From NCBI GenBank assembly GCA_020634035.1, contig JACKCM010000011.1:1-43057 (forward strand): a stretch of 43,057 bases of DNA. The letters are read 5' to 3'. Shown here piece after piece: positions 23,249-31,852 of the stretch. The number at the start of each line of letters is the position of its first letter. Within the stretch, counting starts at the first letter, position 1. The stretch is from Candidatus Obscuribacterales bacterium. Its GTDB lineage: Bacteria > Cyanobacteriota > Vampirovibrionia > Obscuribacterales > Obscuribacteraceae. The translations under genes were made by a program, and so were the position numbers. The notes beneath the pieces are model-generated. The model was not told where the DNA came from, searched no databases, and saw only the letters and a list, made by a program, of their open reading frames with translations.

Positions 23249-24070
23249 ATGTACTTTCAATATGTTGACGAAGCCGGTTGCCCCGGTCCTCTTCTTGAAG
23301 GCGATTGCGATATTCAGCCTGTTCTGACATTGGTTGGACTCACTCTTCCTGAGAGAAGTCTGCGTTTTCTTACTGATGAGTTTCTGGATTTGAAGCAACA
23401 GTTCTTCCCCTCAGCTTCAAGAAGTCGTCATGCCCTCGACTGGGTCCTTGCGGAGGTGAAAGGCAGCGAAATCAGCCGCACTTTGAGACTTGGCTCTCAG
23501 AATGATCGGGAGCATAGCTTGCTTTTTCTTGGTTCGCTACTCAATCTGGTCGAGCAGTACGAGGGAGTAGTCCAGGGTAAAGTCTATATCAAACCACCAG
23601 GCGGGGAGTTCGATGGGATAGCAGCATACACTTCAGCCTGCCAGATGCTTTATGGCGTTTTTCAAGAGTATCTCATGGTAAAGGATTCATTTGGTTTGAT
23701 GGTCATGGATAGCCGTACCCAGAGCCAGAATAAAAGGGTCTCTCACAGCATATTTACTGAAAAGTTCAGGAGTAGTGGAGACAAATATCCGAGAATTCTC
23801 GAGATGCCCTTATTCGGTCATTCTGAAAACCATGTCGGTATTCAGATCGCCGACCTCCTGAACTCCGCACTCGTTTACCCGATGGCTTGCATCCGTTTTT
23901 GCCAGCCTTCAGTGCAGCATGCTCATGTGGATGTTGCTTTTGAAGAGTTGTGGACTAAATTCGGGGAAAGAATTGAGAATCTTCAGGCTGTGCAGGATGG
24001 AATAAGAGTTATCGATGTTGGAGGTGCAGGAGAAAATGTATTACCGTTCACGGGTATAAGTGATGTATGA
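23249..24070 (+). CDS. DUF3800 domain protein (RNase H-like fold family)
   Basis: A 273-residue protein with the DUF3800 hallmarks: an N-terminal strand YVDEAG (Asp7, Glu8), a strand ending in the central acid VMDSRTQ (Asp154), and the C-terminal GIQIADLLNSALV (Gln199, Asp202). The family has an RNase H-like arrangement of acidic residues and is suspected of nuclease activity; it often occurs in mobile or defence contexts. A catalytic role here is inference. The start has a weak GAG ribosome site, and the stop overlaps the ATG of the next gene as ATGA, so translation is coupled. Confidence 0.82.
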   Translation: MYFQYVDEAGCPGPLLEGDCDIQPVLTLVGLTLPERSLRFLTDEFLDLKQQFFPSASRSRHALDWVLAEVKGSEISRTLRLGSQNDREHSLLFLGSLLNLVEQYEGVVQGKVYIKPPGGEFDGIAAYTSACQMLYGVFQEYLMVKDSFGLMVMDSRTQSQNKRVSHSIFTEKFRSSGDKYPRILEMPLFGHSENHVGIQIADLLNSALVYPMACIRFCQPSVQHAHVDVAFEELWTKFGERIENLQAVQDGIRVIDVGGAGENVLPFTGISDV

Positions 24071-24672
24071 AAACTCTCTCCGGAATTGCATTGGTGATAG
24101 CGCTTGTTAGCGCTTTATTAGGATTCCTATTTCTTCGGGATTCGATATCACCAACTTACTGTAATTTCAGTAGGGAGGCTGTAAAGCTTTACTCACCGGA
24201 TCGAGCATTTGTTGTTGAAAATATAGTACGTCCTATCGAGACGGGTAACAGGCTTTTCTTGCGAAATGCAATCGATTCAAAGGGCATTCTAATTTGTGTT
24301 TATCTACGAAGTGTTGATGTATTGTGGTCGAAAGATAGCAAGGCCTTTGCGGTAAACGATTGGGGCGGCAGCAACTTCGCCGAGGCTTATCTCTATAGAA
24401 AGGCTGGAGAGCATTTTGCATTGAGTCCTCTGAATATTAGAGACGCACTTTTATCTTCAGACCTCGATGCTGAAGCAAATAAGCTCATCTCCAACGATGA
24501 TCATAACTATGTTTTCATTGAAAAATGGGACGGTTCAGATCGTCTTATTGTTCGAGCTACTGGTCATTTTTATGAAGCCCCGAATAATGTGGAATATACC
24601 TACCGCTATAGATTCTTTCTGCGGACTGGTAGGTTTGAGCGTTTGTCACGAAGTACGGAAGAGAGTTTATAG
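24067..24672 (+). CDS. membrane-anchored or secreted hypothetical protein, 201 aa
   Basis: A 201-residue protein with an N-terminal hydrophobic helix (residues 5-23, no clear cleavage site), so exported and probably anchored. The rest is beta-rich with many aromatic residues: SPDRAFVVENIV, VDVLWSKDSKAFAVNDWGGS, LIVRATGHFY, YTYRYRFFLRTGRF. The wording is like single-blade beta-propeller or immunity-type envelope proteins, but I cannot name a family. It overlaps the DUF3800 gene by four bases, making it the third gene of the cassette, and is convergent with the patatin gene 69 bases away. Confidence 0.65.
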   Translation: MKTLSGIALVIALVSALLGFLFLRDSISPTYCNFSREAVKLYSPDRAFVVENIVRPIETGNRLFLRNAIDSKGILICVYLRSVDVLWSKDSKAFAVNDWGGSNFAEAYLYRKAGEHFALSPLNIRDALLSSDLDAEANKLISNDDHNYVFIEKWDGSDRLIVRATGHFYEAPNNVEYTYRYRFFLRTGRFERLSRSTEESL

Positions 24673-24741
24673 CAGTTTGGTCAACTTCAATTCCATTCCA
24701 TTAATTGGTGTTTTCTGGTATCAAGGTTTTATTGACCTTGG

Positions 24742-25740
24742 TTATTCGGTGGAGATCTTCTCCAGATCTTTGTTCGCCAGTGAGCCGCGGTCTCTTGCTG
24801 CGAAAGCTTTCTTCAATTCGGGTAGAGCTTTTCTTGCTGCCTCCTCTCCTGCTTTGACAGCTTTAGCATAGTCATCCTGCTCCACTGAGAGGACGGAGAT
24901 ACCGCTGACATCTGGTTGAATGACGAGATCGGCCTGTTTTAACAGCTCCTTATCCCTGAGAAAAATGATTATAGAAGAGAGTCTATTGACCAGTTCAGTA
25001 TAGGACTTAATCTGTTCTTTATCTATTGTCTCGACCTTTTCGTCGACGTTAACTGCGATTATATAATCTGCTCCCATACCTTTGGCGGAGAAGGTCGGTA
25101 CATTGGATCTGACACCGCCGTCGGTGAAGACATGATCTTCAATAGGGACCGGTTTTAGCAGTGGTGGAAAGCTGGAACTCGCTCTGACCGCTCTTGCGAG
25201 TTCGCCATCTTCCAGGCGATAAGCTTTTCCGTCGATCAAATCGACTGCGGTGCAGGCGAATTTGGGAGAAGTCTTTTCGATGAAATCTCGGTCTTCGCCT
25301 ACTTGCTCTCGAATGAATTTCTCCAGTGCTTTACCAGAATAGAATCCGGGATAGTCTTCTTGACCCCAGAACTTAAAGGCGTGCACCAGTTTCTTAAAGA
25401 CCTGTATTACCGGTGGAACCGGCTTGAATGCTTTTTTGACCTTGCCGTCCCGTATCAGCAACTCGATTTTTTCGAGAGGCACACCAGCGCAATACATACC
25501 ACCCACAATGGCACCCATACTATTGCCCACTACTAGATCTGGCTTCAGACCATTCTCCTCCAGCACTTTCAAAACTCCTACGTGAGCAGCTCCCCGTGCA
25601 CCGCCGCCGCCCAGGGTCAGAGCTATTTTGGGCTTCTTGCTGCCGCCACCAGGTGTCTGGGCCAGGCTCGCTGTTGGTATCGTCAGGCAGAGAAGTAAGC
25701 TCAAGATGCCTGTAATCAATAGTTTCGTCAATTTAGTCAT
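24742..25740 (-). CDS. exported patatin-like phospholipase
   Basis: A 332-residue protein with a signal peptide (1-27), then a complete patatin domain: oxyanion-hole GGGGARG (44-50), nucleophile elbow GNSMG with Ser74, and the catalytic Asp207 in DGGVRSNVP. Patatins are Ser/Asp-dyad phospholipases and lysophospholipases. Close in layout to the RssA-type group, but exported. The C-terminal third is helical and charged. The start overlaps the MscS stop by eight bases, so the two are cotranscribed; a mechanosensitive channel with a lipase suggests joint membrane maintenance (inference). CAGG precedes the ATG. Confidence 0.88.
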   Translation of the reverse strand: MTKLTKLLITGILSLLLCLTIPTASLAQTPGGGSKKPKIALTLGGGGARGAAHVGVLKVLEENGLKPDLVVGNSMGAIVGGMYCAGVPLEKIELLIRDGKVKKAFKPVPPVIQVFKKLVHAFKFWGQEDYPGFYSGKALEKFIREQVGEDRDFIEKTSPKFACTAVDLIDGKAYRLEDGELARAVRASSSFPPLLKPVPIEDHVFTDGGVRSNVPTFSAKGMGADYIIAVNVDEKVETIDKEQIKSYTELVNRLSSIIIFLRDKELLKQADLVIQPDVSGISVLSVEQDDYAKAVKAGEEAARKALPELKKAFAARDRGSLANKDLEKISTE

Positions 25741-26929
25741 TCTGTATACCTGCTTTTGATAAAGTCTTTTCAGGGAATCTTCGCTGCTCGGGAAAACCGC
25801 TCTTAAAATGGAGATCGCGTTGGGGGAAAGGAATCTCTATTTTCGCCTCTTGTAACTTTTGAAAAATTAGAAAGTTCAGAGTGCTTTTTAGAACTTTTGG
25901 TTTATTGACGTGCGTGGTTGTATAGACTCGCAGTTCGAAATTGAGAGCGCTATCACCGAAGCCGTCGAAGATCACATCGGGAGAGGGCGTATTTAGAACC
26001 ATTTTGCAGTCTTTCGCAGCTTCCATCAGGCAGGTTTTTACTATTTCCGGATCAGATGAGTAAGCTACTCCCACTGGAACACTCAAGCGCACATCCCTTG
26101 AAGAATGGCTCCAGTTAGTGACATTGCCATTGATGAATTCGTTGTTGGGGACAATAATCTCTATATTGTCGTTGGTTCTTATGGTGGCGGCTCTCAGGTT
26201 TAGTTTGACTACGTCGCCGAGTACTCCCCCTACTTCTATGCGATCTCCTACTTTGACCGGGCGCTCGAACATGACCACCAGTCCGCTCACCAGGTTGGAC
26301 ACTATGTTCTGAAGACCGAGACCGACACCAAGACCCAGGGCACCAGCAATAACGGTAACCGTGCTCAGGTCAATGCCGGCTGCCTGTAATATGATAACGA
26401 AGCCGATGCCTATGAGAGCGTATCTTAGAATCGAAGTTATGGATTGAGCCGTCCCATAATCAAGGCTCGGTCTTTTATTGAGTTTTTCTGCCAGCCAGCG
26501 CTGCATCTTTCCGGTGAAATATACCAGAACGTATCCGAGCACGCTCACAAATGTGATCATCCAGAGTGTGATAGGTTGTTCTCCGACAGGAATTAGTGGA
26601 GTTCGAAAAAGTGAGCTGGTGAATTCGAATATCTGAGAAGCGGATATATCCACATCCGATGCATCAAGGATGACAGTGCTTCCGAAAAAGATAATCACCG
26701 CTTGACTCGCTCTGGTTACTAAAGACACCGTTGTGGGAGGTAGGGCGGACCTCTTCTCCAGGGTGTTTTTTACCTGTGTGCCGAGAAATGTCACTGAAAT
26801 AGCCAGGAGACTGAACAGTGAAACCAGCGCTAGAATCGACCACACTGTTATAACTGTATTCTGATTAGCAAAAACAGGTTGAGCAAGCCACTGGCTAAGC
26901 ACCCCCAGATTTTCAGAGAACCAGTTCAT
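25733..26929 (-). CDS. MscS-family mechanosensitive channel (larger type)
   Basis: A 398-residue channel with extra N-terminal membrane helices (about five in total) compared with the 299-residue channel at 17152. The pore helix contains GALGLGVGLGLQNIVSNLVSGLVVM, followed by the beta domain ERPVKVGDRIEVGGVLGDVVKLNLRAATIRT and IVPNNEFINGNVTNW. The C-terminal alpha/beta domain ends in FPQRDLHFKSGF. I take the ATG at 26929 as start because GAGG lies five bases before it; the ATG at 26947 has only a weak site. It leads an operon with the patatin gene, under a recurrent-class promoter. Confidence 0.9.
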   Translation of the reverse strand: MNWFSENLGVLSQWLAQPVFANQNTVITVWSILALVSLFSLLAISVTFLGTQVKNTLEKRSALPPTTVSLVTRASQAVIIFFGSTVILDASDVDISASQIFEFTSSLFRTPLIPVGEQPITLWMITFVSVLGYVLVYFTGKMQRWLAEKLNKRPSLDYGTAQSITSILRYALIGIGFVIILQAAGIDLSTVTVIAGALGLGVGLGLQNIVSNLVSGLVVMFERPVKVGDRIEVGGVLGDVVKLNLRAATIRTNDNIEIIVPNNEFINGNVTNWSHSSRDVRLSVPVGVAYSSDPEIVKTCLMEAAKDCKMVLNTPSPDVIFDGFGDSALNFELRVYTTTHVNKPKVLKSTLNFLIFQKLQEAKIEIPFPQRDLHFKSGFPEQRRFPEKTLSKAGIQND

Positions 26930-26965
26930 ATTCACCTCATAGTTCATTTAACCTATACTTCTTGG

Positions 26966-26992
26966 ATAGCACGATGCCAAGGGTTTGATGCT
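26966..26992 (-). promoter_or_regulatory. AGCAT-N17-GCTAT promoter for the MscS/patatin operon
   Basis: On the minus strand AGCAT (26992-26988), 17 bases, GCTAT (26970-26966), 36 bases before the ATG at 26929. The upstream half overlaps the antiporter stop codon. Confidence 0.55.
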
Positions 26993-28379
26993 AGGCGGGC
27001 TCCTCCGCTTCTTTTGCGGCGCCATATTTACGAAGCATAAAATTATGCGGCTCCAGAGGTAATTTCTGTTTCAGAAGGAATACGAGAAAAGCGGTGAATA
27101 TGGTGCTGATCAAAATAACCGAATAGGCGACGTTTTGAACGACCTCTCCGTATGGAAAACCATATTGCAGAGTCACCGATGCCAGTACCGCAGAGGCCAG
27201 TCCTTTTGGGGCCAGGATGCAGGCGTTGAGAGCATCTTCTTTGGGGGTTTCCTTAGGCAAAGTTGTTTTCACTGCCAGGATTCGGATAAAGTAGATCCAC
27301 AAGGTCATGATCACGCCAGCCCAGAGCTGTTTGAAATCTTGTAAATGAATGCAGATACCGAGATAGACGAAGAAGAAAGTCTTACAAAGAAATACGAGCT
27401 CTCCGATAACAGCTTGGTCTATCCAGTGTAGCCCGGTCGGTCTCGCTGAAGACAGCGCTTTGAACTGGTCCGTTTTCAGCGGTTCTTTGGCTGCAGCAGG
27501 ATTCAGAAATCTACCGACAGCAAGGAAGACTCTCCCTGCAATACTCTTCTTCAATTTGTCTCCACGATCACCGTCTATGCCGAACAGTCTACCAACAGTA
27601 GGAAGTTCCAGATTCCTTATATTTCCCATGGTGATACCGAAACAGAGTGCGGCAATTGGTCCGCTAAAGCCTAGAAGTTGGGTAAAAGAGTAAGCGATGC
27701 ATACAAAGGCCGGTGTGGTCAAGATTGCATTCTCAAGTTCGTGGAAGAAAGATAAAATATAACTCCAGACGAATCCCAGTAAGACGCCAATGGCCGCAGC
27801 CATGATGAAGGATGCTGCGGTGGAGCCTATTAGTTTGCCTGCGTCCAACTGACCAGTGGATGCTATTTCGAGCACCGTCAAGGTGCCGACGATGCAGAGA
27901 ACGTCGCTGAGTGATGACTCCAGAACCAGTTTGGTTTTAGTCTCTTTCAAGATATCTAGCTTACCGACCAGAGGGATGATAACTGCCGCCGATGTGCCTC
28001 CGATGATAAAGCCGAGCAAAATTGATCCTATTAATGGAAGTCCAAGCCAGACTGTTCCAACCAGCATCACCACTAGTATCGTGAAGATAAAGCTGACCAG
28101 GGTCAGTCCCGTAGCATCAAAAATAGAGTTCTTCAGATCGGAGAGCTTTAGCTCGAGACCACTATGAAACAGTATCACCACCAGGGCGATGGTGGAGAAA
28201 ATCGGCCCGATCTCTCCGAAACTATCTTTGCTGACCCAGCCCAAAAGCGGACCGAGGATCAAGCCGATGGTCATCAGAGGTAAGACATCCGGAATGCTGG
28301 CTCGATCAAATGCTGCCGCGAATAGATGCGCCAGAAAGACGAGCAAGCCTGTTCCCAAGATAGCCAGAGAGACATCCAT
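26991..28379 (-). CDS. cation:proton antiporter (CPA family)
   Basis: A 462-residue membrane protein with about twelve helices of the Na+/H+ exchanger fold. Helix 1 region has ASIPDVLPLMTIGLILGP; the ion-binding core shows IIGGTSAAVIIPLV and ESSLSDVLCIVGTL, where the Asp in SSLSD corresponds to the conserved ion-site acid. The sequence is closest in pattern to the CPA1/NhaP2-like group; the cation (Na+ or K+) cannot be told. There is a hydrophilic insertion after helix 8 (about residues 265-330). AGGAG lies twelve bases before the ATG. It shares a symmetric promoter region with the divergent Ser/Thr kinase. Confidence 0.85.
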   Translation of the reverse strand: MDVSLAILGTGLLVFLAHLFAAAFDRASIPDVLPLMTIGLILGPLLGWVSKDSFGEIGPIFSTIALVVILFHSGLELKLSDLKNSIFDATGLTLVSFIFTILVVMLVGTVWLGLPLIGSILLGFIIGGTSAAVIIPLVGKLDILKETKTKLVLESSLSDVLCIVGTLTVLEIASTGQLDAGKLIGSTAASFIMAAAIGVLLGFVWSYILSFFHELENAILTTPAFVCIAYSFTQLLGFSGPIAALCFGITMGNIRNLELPTVGRLFGIDGDRGDKLKKSIAGRVFLAVGRFLNPAAAKEPLKTDQFKALSSARPTGLHWIDQAVIGELVFLCKTFFFVYLGICIHLQDFKQLWAGVIMTLWIYFIRILAVKTTLPKETPKEDALNACILAPKGLASAVLASVTLQYGFPYGEVVQNVAYSVILISTIFTAFLVFLLKQKLPLEPHNFMLRKYGAAKEAEEPA

Positions 28380-28417
28380 TAACTATTTAAACTCCTATTG
28401 AGCTGCCTGGGCATTGC

Positions 28418-28444
28418 ATAGCACAGCCCCATGGCACTCGTGCT
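28418..28444 (-). promoter_or_regulatory. AGCAC-N17-GCTAT promoter for the antiporter
   Basis: On the minus strand AGCAC (28444-28440), 17 bases, GCTAT (28422-28418), 38 bases before the ATG at 28379. It is superimposed on the plus-strand site at 28420-28446. Confidence 0.55.
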
Positions 28445-28446
28445 AA
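28420..28446 (+). promoter_or_regulatory. AGCAC-N17-GCTAA promoter for the Ser/Thr kinase
   Basis: AGCAC (28420-28424), 17 bases, GCTAA (28442-28446), 28 bases before the ATG at 28475. The same DNA forms the dyad ATAGCAC-N15-GTGCTAA, so only one direction could be used at a time. Confidence 0.5.
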
Positions 28447-28474
28447 CCAGGTACCAGGGAGAATGTGCAGAAAA

Positions 28475-30220
28475 ATGGAAAACAGTAAAAAATGCATTAA
28501 TTGCAACCAATATTTTGGAACCGATCAGGAGAAGTGTTCGAATTGCAAACTTCCACTGACACCGATTTCAAATGATCTCGCCCAGGGAGAAATGATTGGA
28601 GAGAAATACGAGATAGACTCTCTGGTTGGTGATGGTGGCATGAGCAAGGTCTATCGGGCCTCTCACAAGCTGATGAAGCGTGAGGTGGCAATCAAAATGC
28701 TCCATGCCGGTCTGGTCGGGCAGACCTCAACCCTGACGCGCTTTAAAAAGGAAGCAGAGGCCTCCAGTCGGTTGAATCACACGAATATCGTCACAACCTT
28801 CGATTTTGGTCTGACTCCTGATGGAAGACCTTATCTTGTTATGGATTATTTAGAGGGGCGGAGTTTCTCTGAACTTCTACAAGAGGAGCGCCTGATAGCA
28901 CCTGAGCGCTGTCTGAAGCTATTTATTCAACTATGTGCTGGTCTCGAACACGCCCATGCAAAGGGTATTGTCCATCGTGATATAAAGCCTTCCAATATCT
29001 ATCTTGTTCAAGATGAAAAAGGTAATGAAATTGTTAAACTGCTTGATTTCGGCATAGCCAAGCGAGTTTCTGAGTCGAAGCATAACGGTAACGGTAAGGA
29101 AGAAAGCAATGAAGAATCCAACGAAGTAACACTGACAGAAGCAGGCACCGTATTCGGTAGTCCTCTTTATATGAGTCCGGAGCAGGTGAGGGGTGAGTCA
29201 GTCGACTTTCGCTCAGATATTTATTCTCTTAGCTGTCTTCTCTACCAGAGTCTAACCGGCACTCCGATTTATGATGGTGAGGACGCCATGGACTGTATGT
29301 ATCAGCATGTCAATGATGAACCGGAACCATTCAACCATCGTTGTTCAACAGCGGATATTCCCGATTCCCTGCAATCTATTGTCTTCAAAGGTCTGGATAA
29401 GGATCCTGAAAACAGGATCCAATCCATGGAAGACTATCGCGTTCTACTGGAGGCGGAGTTGCTCAAGTTGGAACAGTCTGAGAACGCCCCTGCGGATTCT
29501 GAGAATCCTGACAAACCAGATAATCAGGAGGAGTCTGAAGTTTCTGAGAGTCAGCCACAGGAAGACGAATCGGAGAATTCGACAGTGGAGGATACTCAGA
29601 CAAAAGTATTTGGAAGATTGTTCGAGAGGATAAAATCTGTCGATCCGCTTTCTTATCTGGTGCCTCTTGGAGTTGTGTTGCTATTAGCTCTGGTGACTCA
29701 GTTCACTGATACGAAGCTATACTCAGGAGAAGGTAGTGAGGCAAATAGGCCTACTTTGAAGAAGAAGAAGACGCAAGAGAAGAGAGAAGAGAAAAACGAA
29801 AAGATCAAGGACAAAAAAAATAACAGTGCCTCCTCAGATGATGATTCCGATAATGTAGATAAAAGGGGGCCGCTTCAGATTCCTGAACCCCAAAAGTCTT
29901 CGACCAAACTTGAAGTCGATGGACTTTTAGAAAAGGGCAAGGCCTCATTCCGGGATGGAGACTATGGAGAGGCTCAGAATAGATTCATAGAGGCTCTGGA
30001 GCTGGCTAAAGAAGAAGGAGCCAACTCGCTTCATTATCTTGAATCTGCGTCCTGGATCGGAAAGACTCTACTCAAGAGAAAAAAATATCGTTTGGCTGCC
30101 GGATATTTGGAATGGTCCGCAGAAAAATTCGAGACCCGATATGGTACCGGATCTCGATTCGCCAAAGAGGCACGCACTGATCTTGCCGCATGTAGACAGG
30201 CTCTAGCTTTGAAAAACTAA
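28475..30220 (+). CDS. membrane Ser/Thr protein kinase with zinc ribbon and TPR domain
   Basis: A 581-residue kinase. A zinc ribbon opens the protein (Cys7/Cys10 and Cys21/Cys24), then a Hanks-type kinase domain (about 44-335) with the Gly loop GDGGMSKVY, Lys74 in VAIK, HRDIKPSN at 167-174, DFG at 191-193 and the SPEQVRG activation segment. An acidic, Ser-rich linker, one membrane helix (393-410), a Lys-rich stretch (about 428-448) and a TPR-like C-terminal domain (about 483-575) follow. The kinase is cytoplasmic; the TPR part lies across the membrane. The ATG at 28475 is preferred because AGGGAG is only one base from the ATG at 28463. It is related to the partial kinase at 42391. Confidence 0.9.
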   Translation: MENSKKCINCNQYFGTDQEKCSNCKLPLTPISNDLAQGEMIGEKYEIDSLVGDGGMSKVYRASHKLMKREVAIKMLHAGLVGQTSTLTRFKKEAEASSRLNHTNIVTTFDFGLTPDGRPYLVMDYLEGRSFSELLQEERLIAPERCLKLFIQLCAGLEHAHAKGIVHRDIKPSNIYLVQDEKGNEIVKLLDFGIAKRVSESKHNGNGKEESNEESNEVTLTEAGTVFGSPLYMSPEQVRGESVDFRSDIYSLSCLLYQSLTGTPIYDGEDAMDCMYQHVNDEPEPFNHRCSTADIPDSLQSIVFKGLDKDPENRIQSMEDYRVLLEAELLKLEQSENAPADSENPDKPDNQEESEVSESQPQEDESENSTVEDTQTKVFGRLFERIKSVDPLSYLVPLGVVLLLALVTQFTDTKLYSGEGSEANRPTLKKKKTQEKREEKNEKIKDKKNNSASSDDDSDNVDKRGPLQIPEPQKSSTKLEVDGLLEKGKASFRDGDYGEAQNRFIEALELAKEEGANSLHYLESASWIGKTLLKRKKYRLAAGYLEWSAEKFETRYGTGSRFAKEARTDLAACRQALALKN

Positions 30221-30236
30221 GTCTATAGAATAAATG

Positions 30237-30461
30237 TTAAGAGGGGACTACCGGTTGATTCTCCAGTTCGTCCTTGAGCTTCTCAGCTTTGCGTTTTGAA
30301 ATTCCCGTTTCAGGTTCTCCGTCATCGGCAACTTCCAGTAATTTATTTAACACCTTGCTGGCCACACCTGCCGAGAATCCGACCATGGTGCCTGTGGCGA
30401 AGGCGATCAAAAGCTCAACTTTGTGTTTTACATCGAATACTTTGAACAATTCTTTTTTCAT
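30237..30461 (-). CDS. small hypothetical protein, 74 aa
   Basis: A 74-residue protein: a polar N-terminus, a hydrophobic, small-residue-rich segment (about 17-36, LLIAFATGTMVGFSAGVASK) that may be a short membrane helix, and a charged helical tail with KRKAEKLKDELE. The pattern is like the glycine-zipper YtxH/DUF883 type of small stress membrane proteins, but too weak to assign. It is the last gene of the CBS/XRE/hypothetical operon, six bases after the XRE stop, and is convergent with the Ser/Thr kinase. A moderate AAAGG site lies upstream. Confidence 0.6.
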   Translation of the reverse strand: MKKELFKVFDVKHKVELLIAFATGTMVGFSAGVASKVLNKLLEVADDGEPETGISKRKAEKLKDELENQPVVPS

Positions 30462-30466
30462 CTCTT

Positions 30467-30706
30467 CTAACCTTTCCTCTCTTCGTTTAATTGGTCTTCT
30501 CTTGCCGAGAGAATGGTATCCACCAGGCTCATCGGATCTATATTGAGCACAGTGGATATACTATGTAGTTCCTCCAGGCTGGGTTCCCTTACTCCCTTTT
30601 CTATTGATTGCAGAATGAAGGCCGGTATTCCTGTTCTTACCGAAAGCTGAGGGATTGTGTAGTCCATCGAACATCGTTTTGATCTGATGAGGTTCTTTTC
30701 CTTCAT
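30467..30706 (-). CDS. XRE-family transcriptional regulator, 79 aa
   Basis: A 79-residue protein with a Cro/CI-type helix-turn-helix (DYTIPQLSVRTGIPAFILQS, IEKGVREPSLEELHSISTVL) and a short charged tail. It is the third small XRE regulator in the window (with those at 852 and 16512). It lies ten bases after the CBS gene and six before the 74-residue gene, so it is cotranscribed with a nucleotide-sensing CBS protein, which could act as its partner (inference). GGAG lies at a normal distance before the ATG. Confidence 0.8.
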   Translation of the reverse strand: MKEKNLIRSKRCSMDYTIPQLSVRTGIPAFILQSIEKGVREPSLEELHSISTVLNIDPMSLVDTILSAREDQLNEERKG

Positions 30707-30716
30707 TGTGTCTCTC

Positions 30717-31517
30717 CTACTTCATGGAGCGGATCGGACCGTCGACTTTAGCGGGATGGTCCCGTTCAGCCAGGCGCTCAATAGGTTCTTTTAATGTATA
30801 TAGCTTTTCGTTCAGTTCATGTCGACTGCGCTCGAAGAGGTCCCTCTTCAAGTACCAGTTCTCTTCGCCAGCATCTTTCATCTCGAAGTATCTTGTTTCT
30901 AGATTCTCTTTCAAATTGTTTACTTCTTCAAAAATACTAGATCGAATAATGTTCAAGTTTGCCTCATGGGCGGCTACTCTTGATTTGAGCTGCATAATGT
31001 CGATCATGCTGAGCAAGTTGGCAAGCTCGATCTCCATCCTCTCTTCATAAGCTTCTCTGGTCCGTTCGAAATCTGTGTCGAATAAATGAGAATCTGCCGA
31101 TTTAAACAGACGACTCCAGGAAAACCTAATATTCGCACTATTCTTGATCATGTCCATCGAGAGAACACCAACCATTCTATTCTGCCGATCGACTACCGGC
31201 ACACACTGAACTCCGTTTTTAAGCATCAGTAGCAGTGCTTCTTCGATAGTCGTCTCTTCACCAGCAATTACTATTGAAGTGTCCATTACCTCTCTCAGGC
31301 TGGTCACCGCGGGTACCTTTCCTTCAGCAAAGACACCCATCAGAATTGCTTTACTAGAAACCATCCCTACCAATTTTTTATTGAGTTGATTCTCTACCAC
31401 AAAGACACCTTCCGGGCTGGATTCATCCGTCTTGATTAGATCGAGTGCTTCGTCCACCGTGCTGTCAGGATAGAGGTAGTGGAAGCCCGTATTCATAAGG
31501 CTATTGCACGTATACAT
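30717..31517 (-). CDS. CBS-pair protein with C-terminal coiled-coil domain
   Basis: A 266-residue protein: two CBS motifs (about 6-62 and 74-130, ending in LVGMVSSKAIL and MVGVLSMDMI), then a long helical, charged region (about 150-255) with coiled-coil heptads (RTREAYEERMEIELANLL, FEEVNNLKENLETRYFEM). The CBS pair should bind an adenine nucleotide; the coiled coil probably transmits the signal to a partner. It is longer than the stand-alone CBS protein at 19535. AAGGAG precedes the ATG. It heads an operon with an XRE regulator and is divergent from the basic protein/LRV unit at 31662. Confidence 0.82.
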   Translation of the reverse strand: MYTCNSLMNTGFHYLYPDSTVDEALDLIKTDESSPEGVFVVENQLNKKLVGMVSSKAILMGVFAEGKVPAVTSLREVMDTSIVIAGEETTIEEALLLMLKNGVQCVPVVDRQNRMVGVLSMDMIKNSANIRFSWSRLFKSADSHLFDTDFERTREAYEERMEIELANLLSMIDIMQLKSRVAAHEANLNIIRSSIFEEVNNLKENLETRYFEMKDAGEENWYLKRDLFERSRHELNEKLYTLKEPIERLAERDHPAKVDGPIRSMK

Positions 31518-31559
31518 ACTCTTCTCCTTTTTCCGCTTCTCGCCGAATACACAGGTTGA

Positions 31560-31586
31560 ATAGCATGGTTCCTGTATTCGGTTGCC
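31560..31586 (-). promoter_or_regulatory. GGCAA-N17-GCTAT promoter for the CBS/XRE operon
   Basis: On the minus strand GGCAA (31586-31582), 17 bases, GCTAT (31564-31560), 42 bases before the ATG at 31517. Confidence 0.55.
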
Positions 31587-31614
31587 GGGGAACTGCCAGT
31601 CGGTAAGTTAAAGT

Positions 31615-31641
31615 GGCATCAGGAGCCGTTTCCTGTGCTAT
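31615..31641 (+). promoter_or_regulatory. GGCAT-N17-GCTAT promoter for the basic protein/LRV operon
   Basis: GGCAT (31615-31619), 17 bases, GCTAT (31637-31641), 20 bases before the ATG at 31662. An exact match to the inferred consensus. Confidence 0.6.
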
Positions 31642-31661
31642 GTTCTCTCCAAGGAGGAACT

Positions 31662-31850
31662 ATGCACAGACCAAGAGATAAAAAAAGATTGAAACTATTC
31701 AATAGTAGAAGGATGGAATCGTGCCGACGTCGACGAATACGGTGGTCGGGACGTTCCGGTGAGTCTAAGCCCGATACTTTCAAGACCAGGGTGGAAGCTG
31801 TCAGCCAGCAGCCAAACCGAGCAACAACAGACTCACAGGAGGTGATATAG
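31662..31850 (+). CDS. small arginine-rich basic protein, 62 aa
   Basis: A 62-residue protein with a strongly basic first half (MHRPRDKKRLKLFNSRR, then CRRRRIRWSGR) and a polar second half with no hydrophobic core. It could bind nucleic acid or ribosomes; nothing more can be said. A perfect AAGGAGG lies four bases before the ATG, and the product ends two bases before the ATG of the LRV gene, whose AGGAGG lies inside its 3' end, so the two are a tight operon. An in-frame ATG at 31635 lacks a ribosome site and sits inside the promoter. Confidence 0.6.
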   Translation: MHRPRDKKRLKLFNSRRMESCRRRRIRWSGRSGESKPDTFKTRVEAVSQQPNRATTDSQEVI

Positions 31851-31852
31851 AA

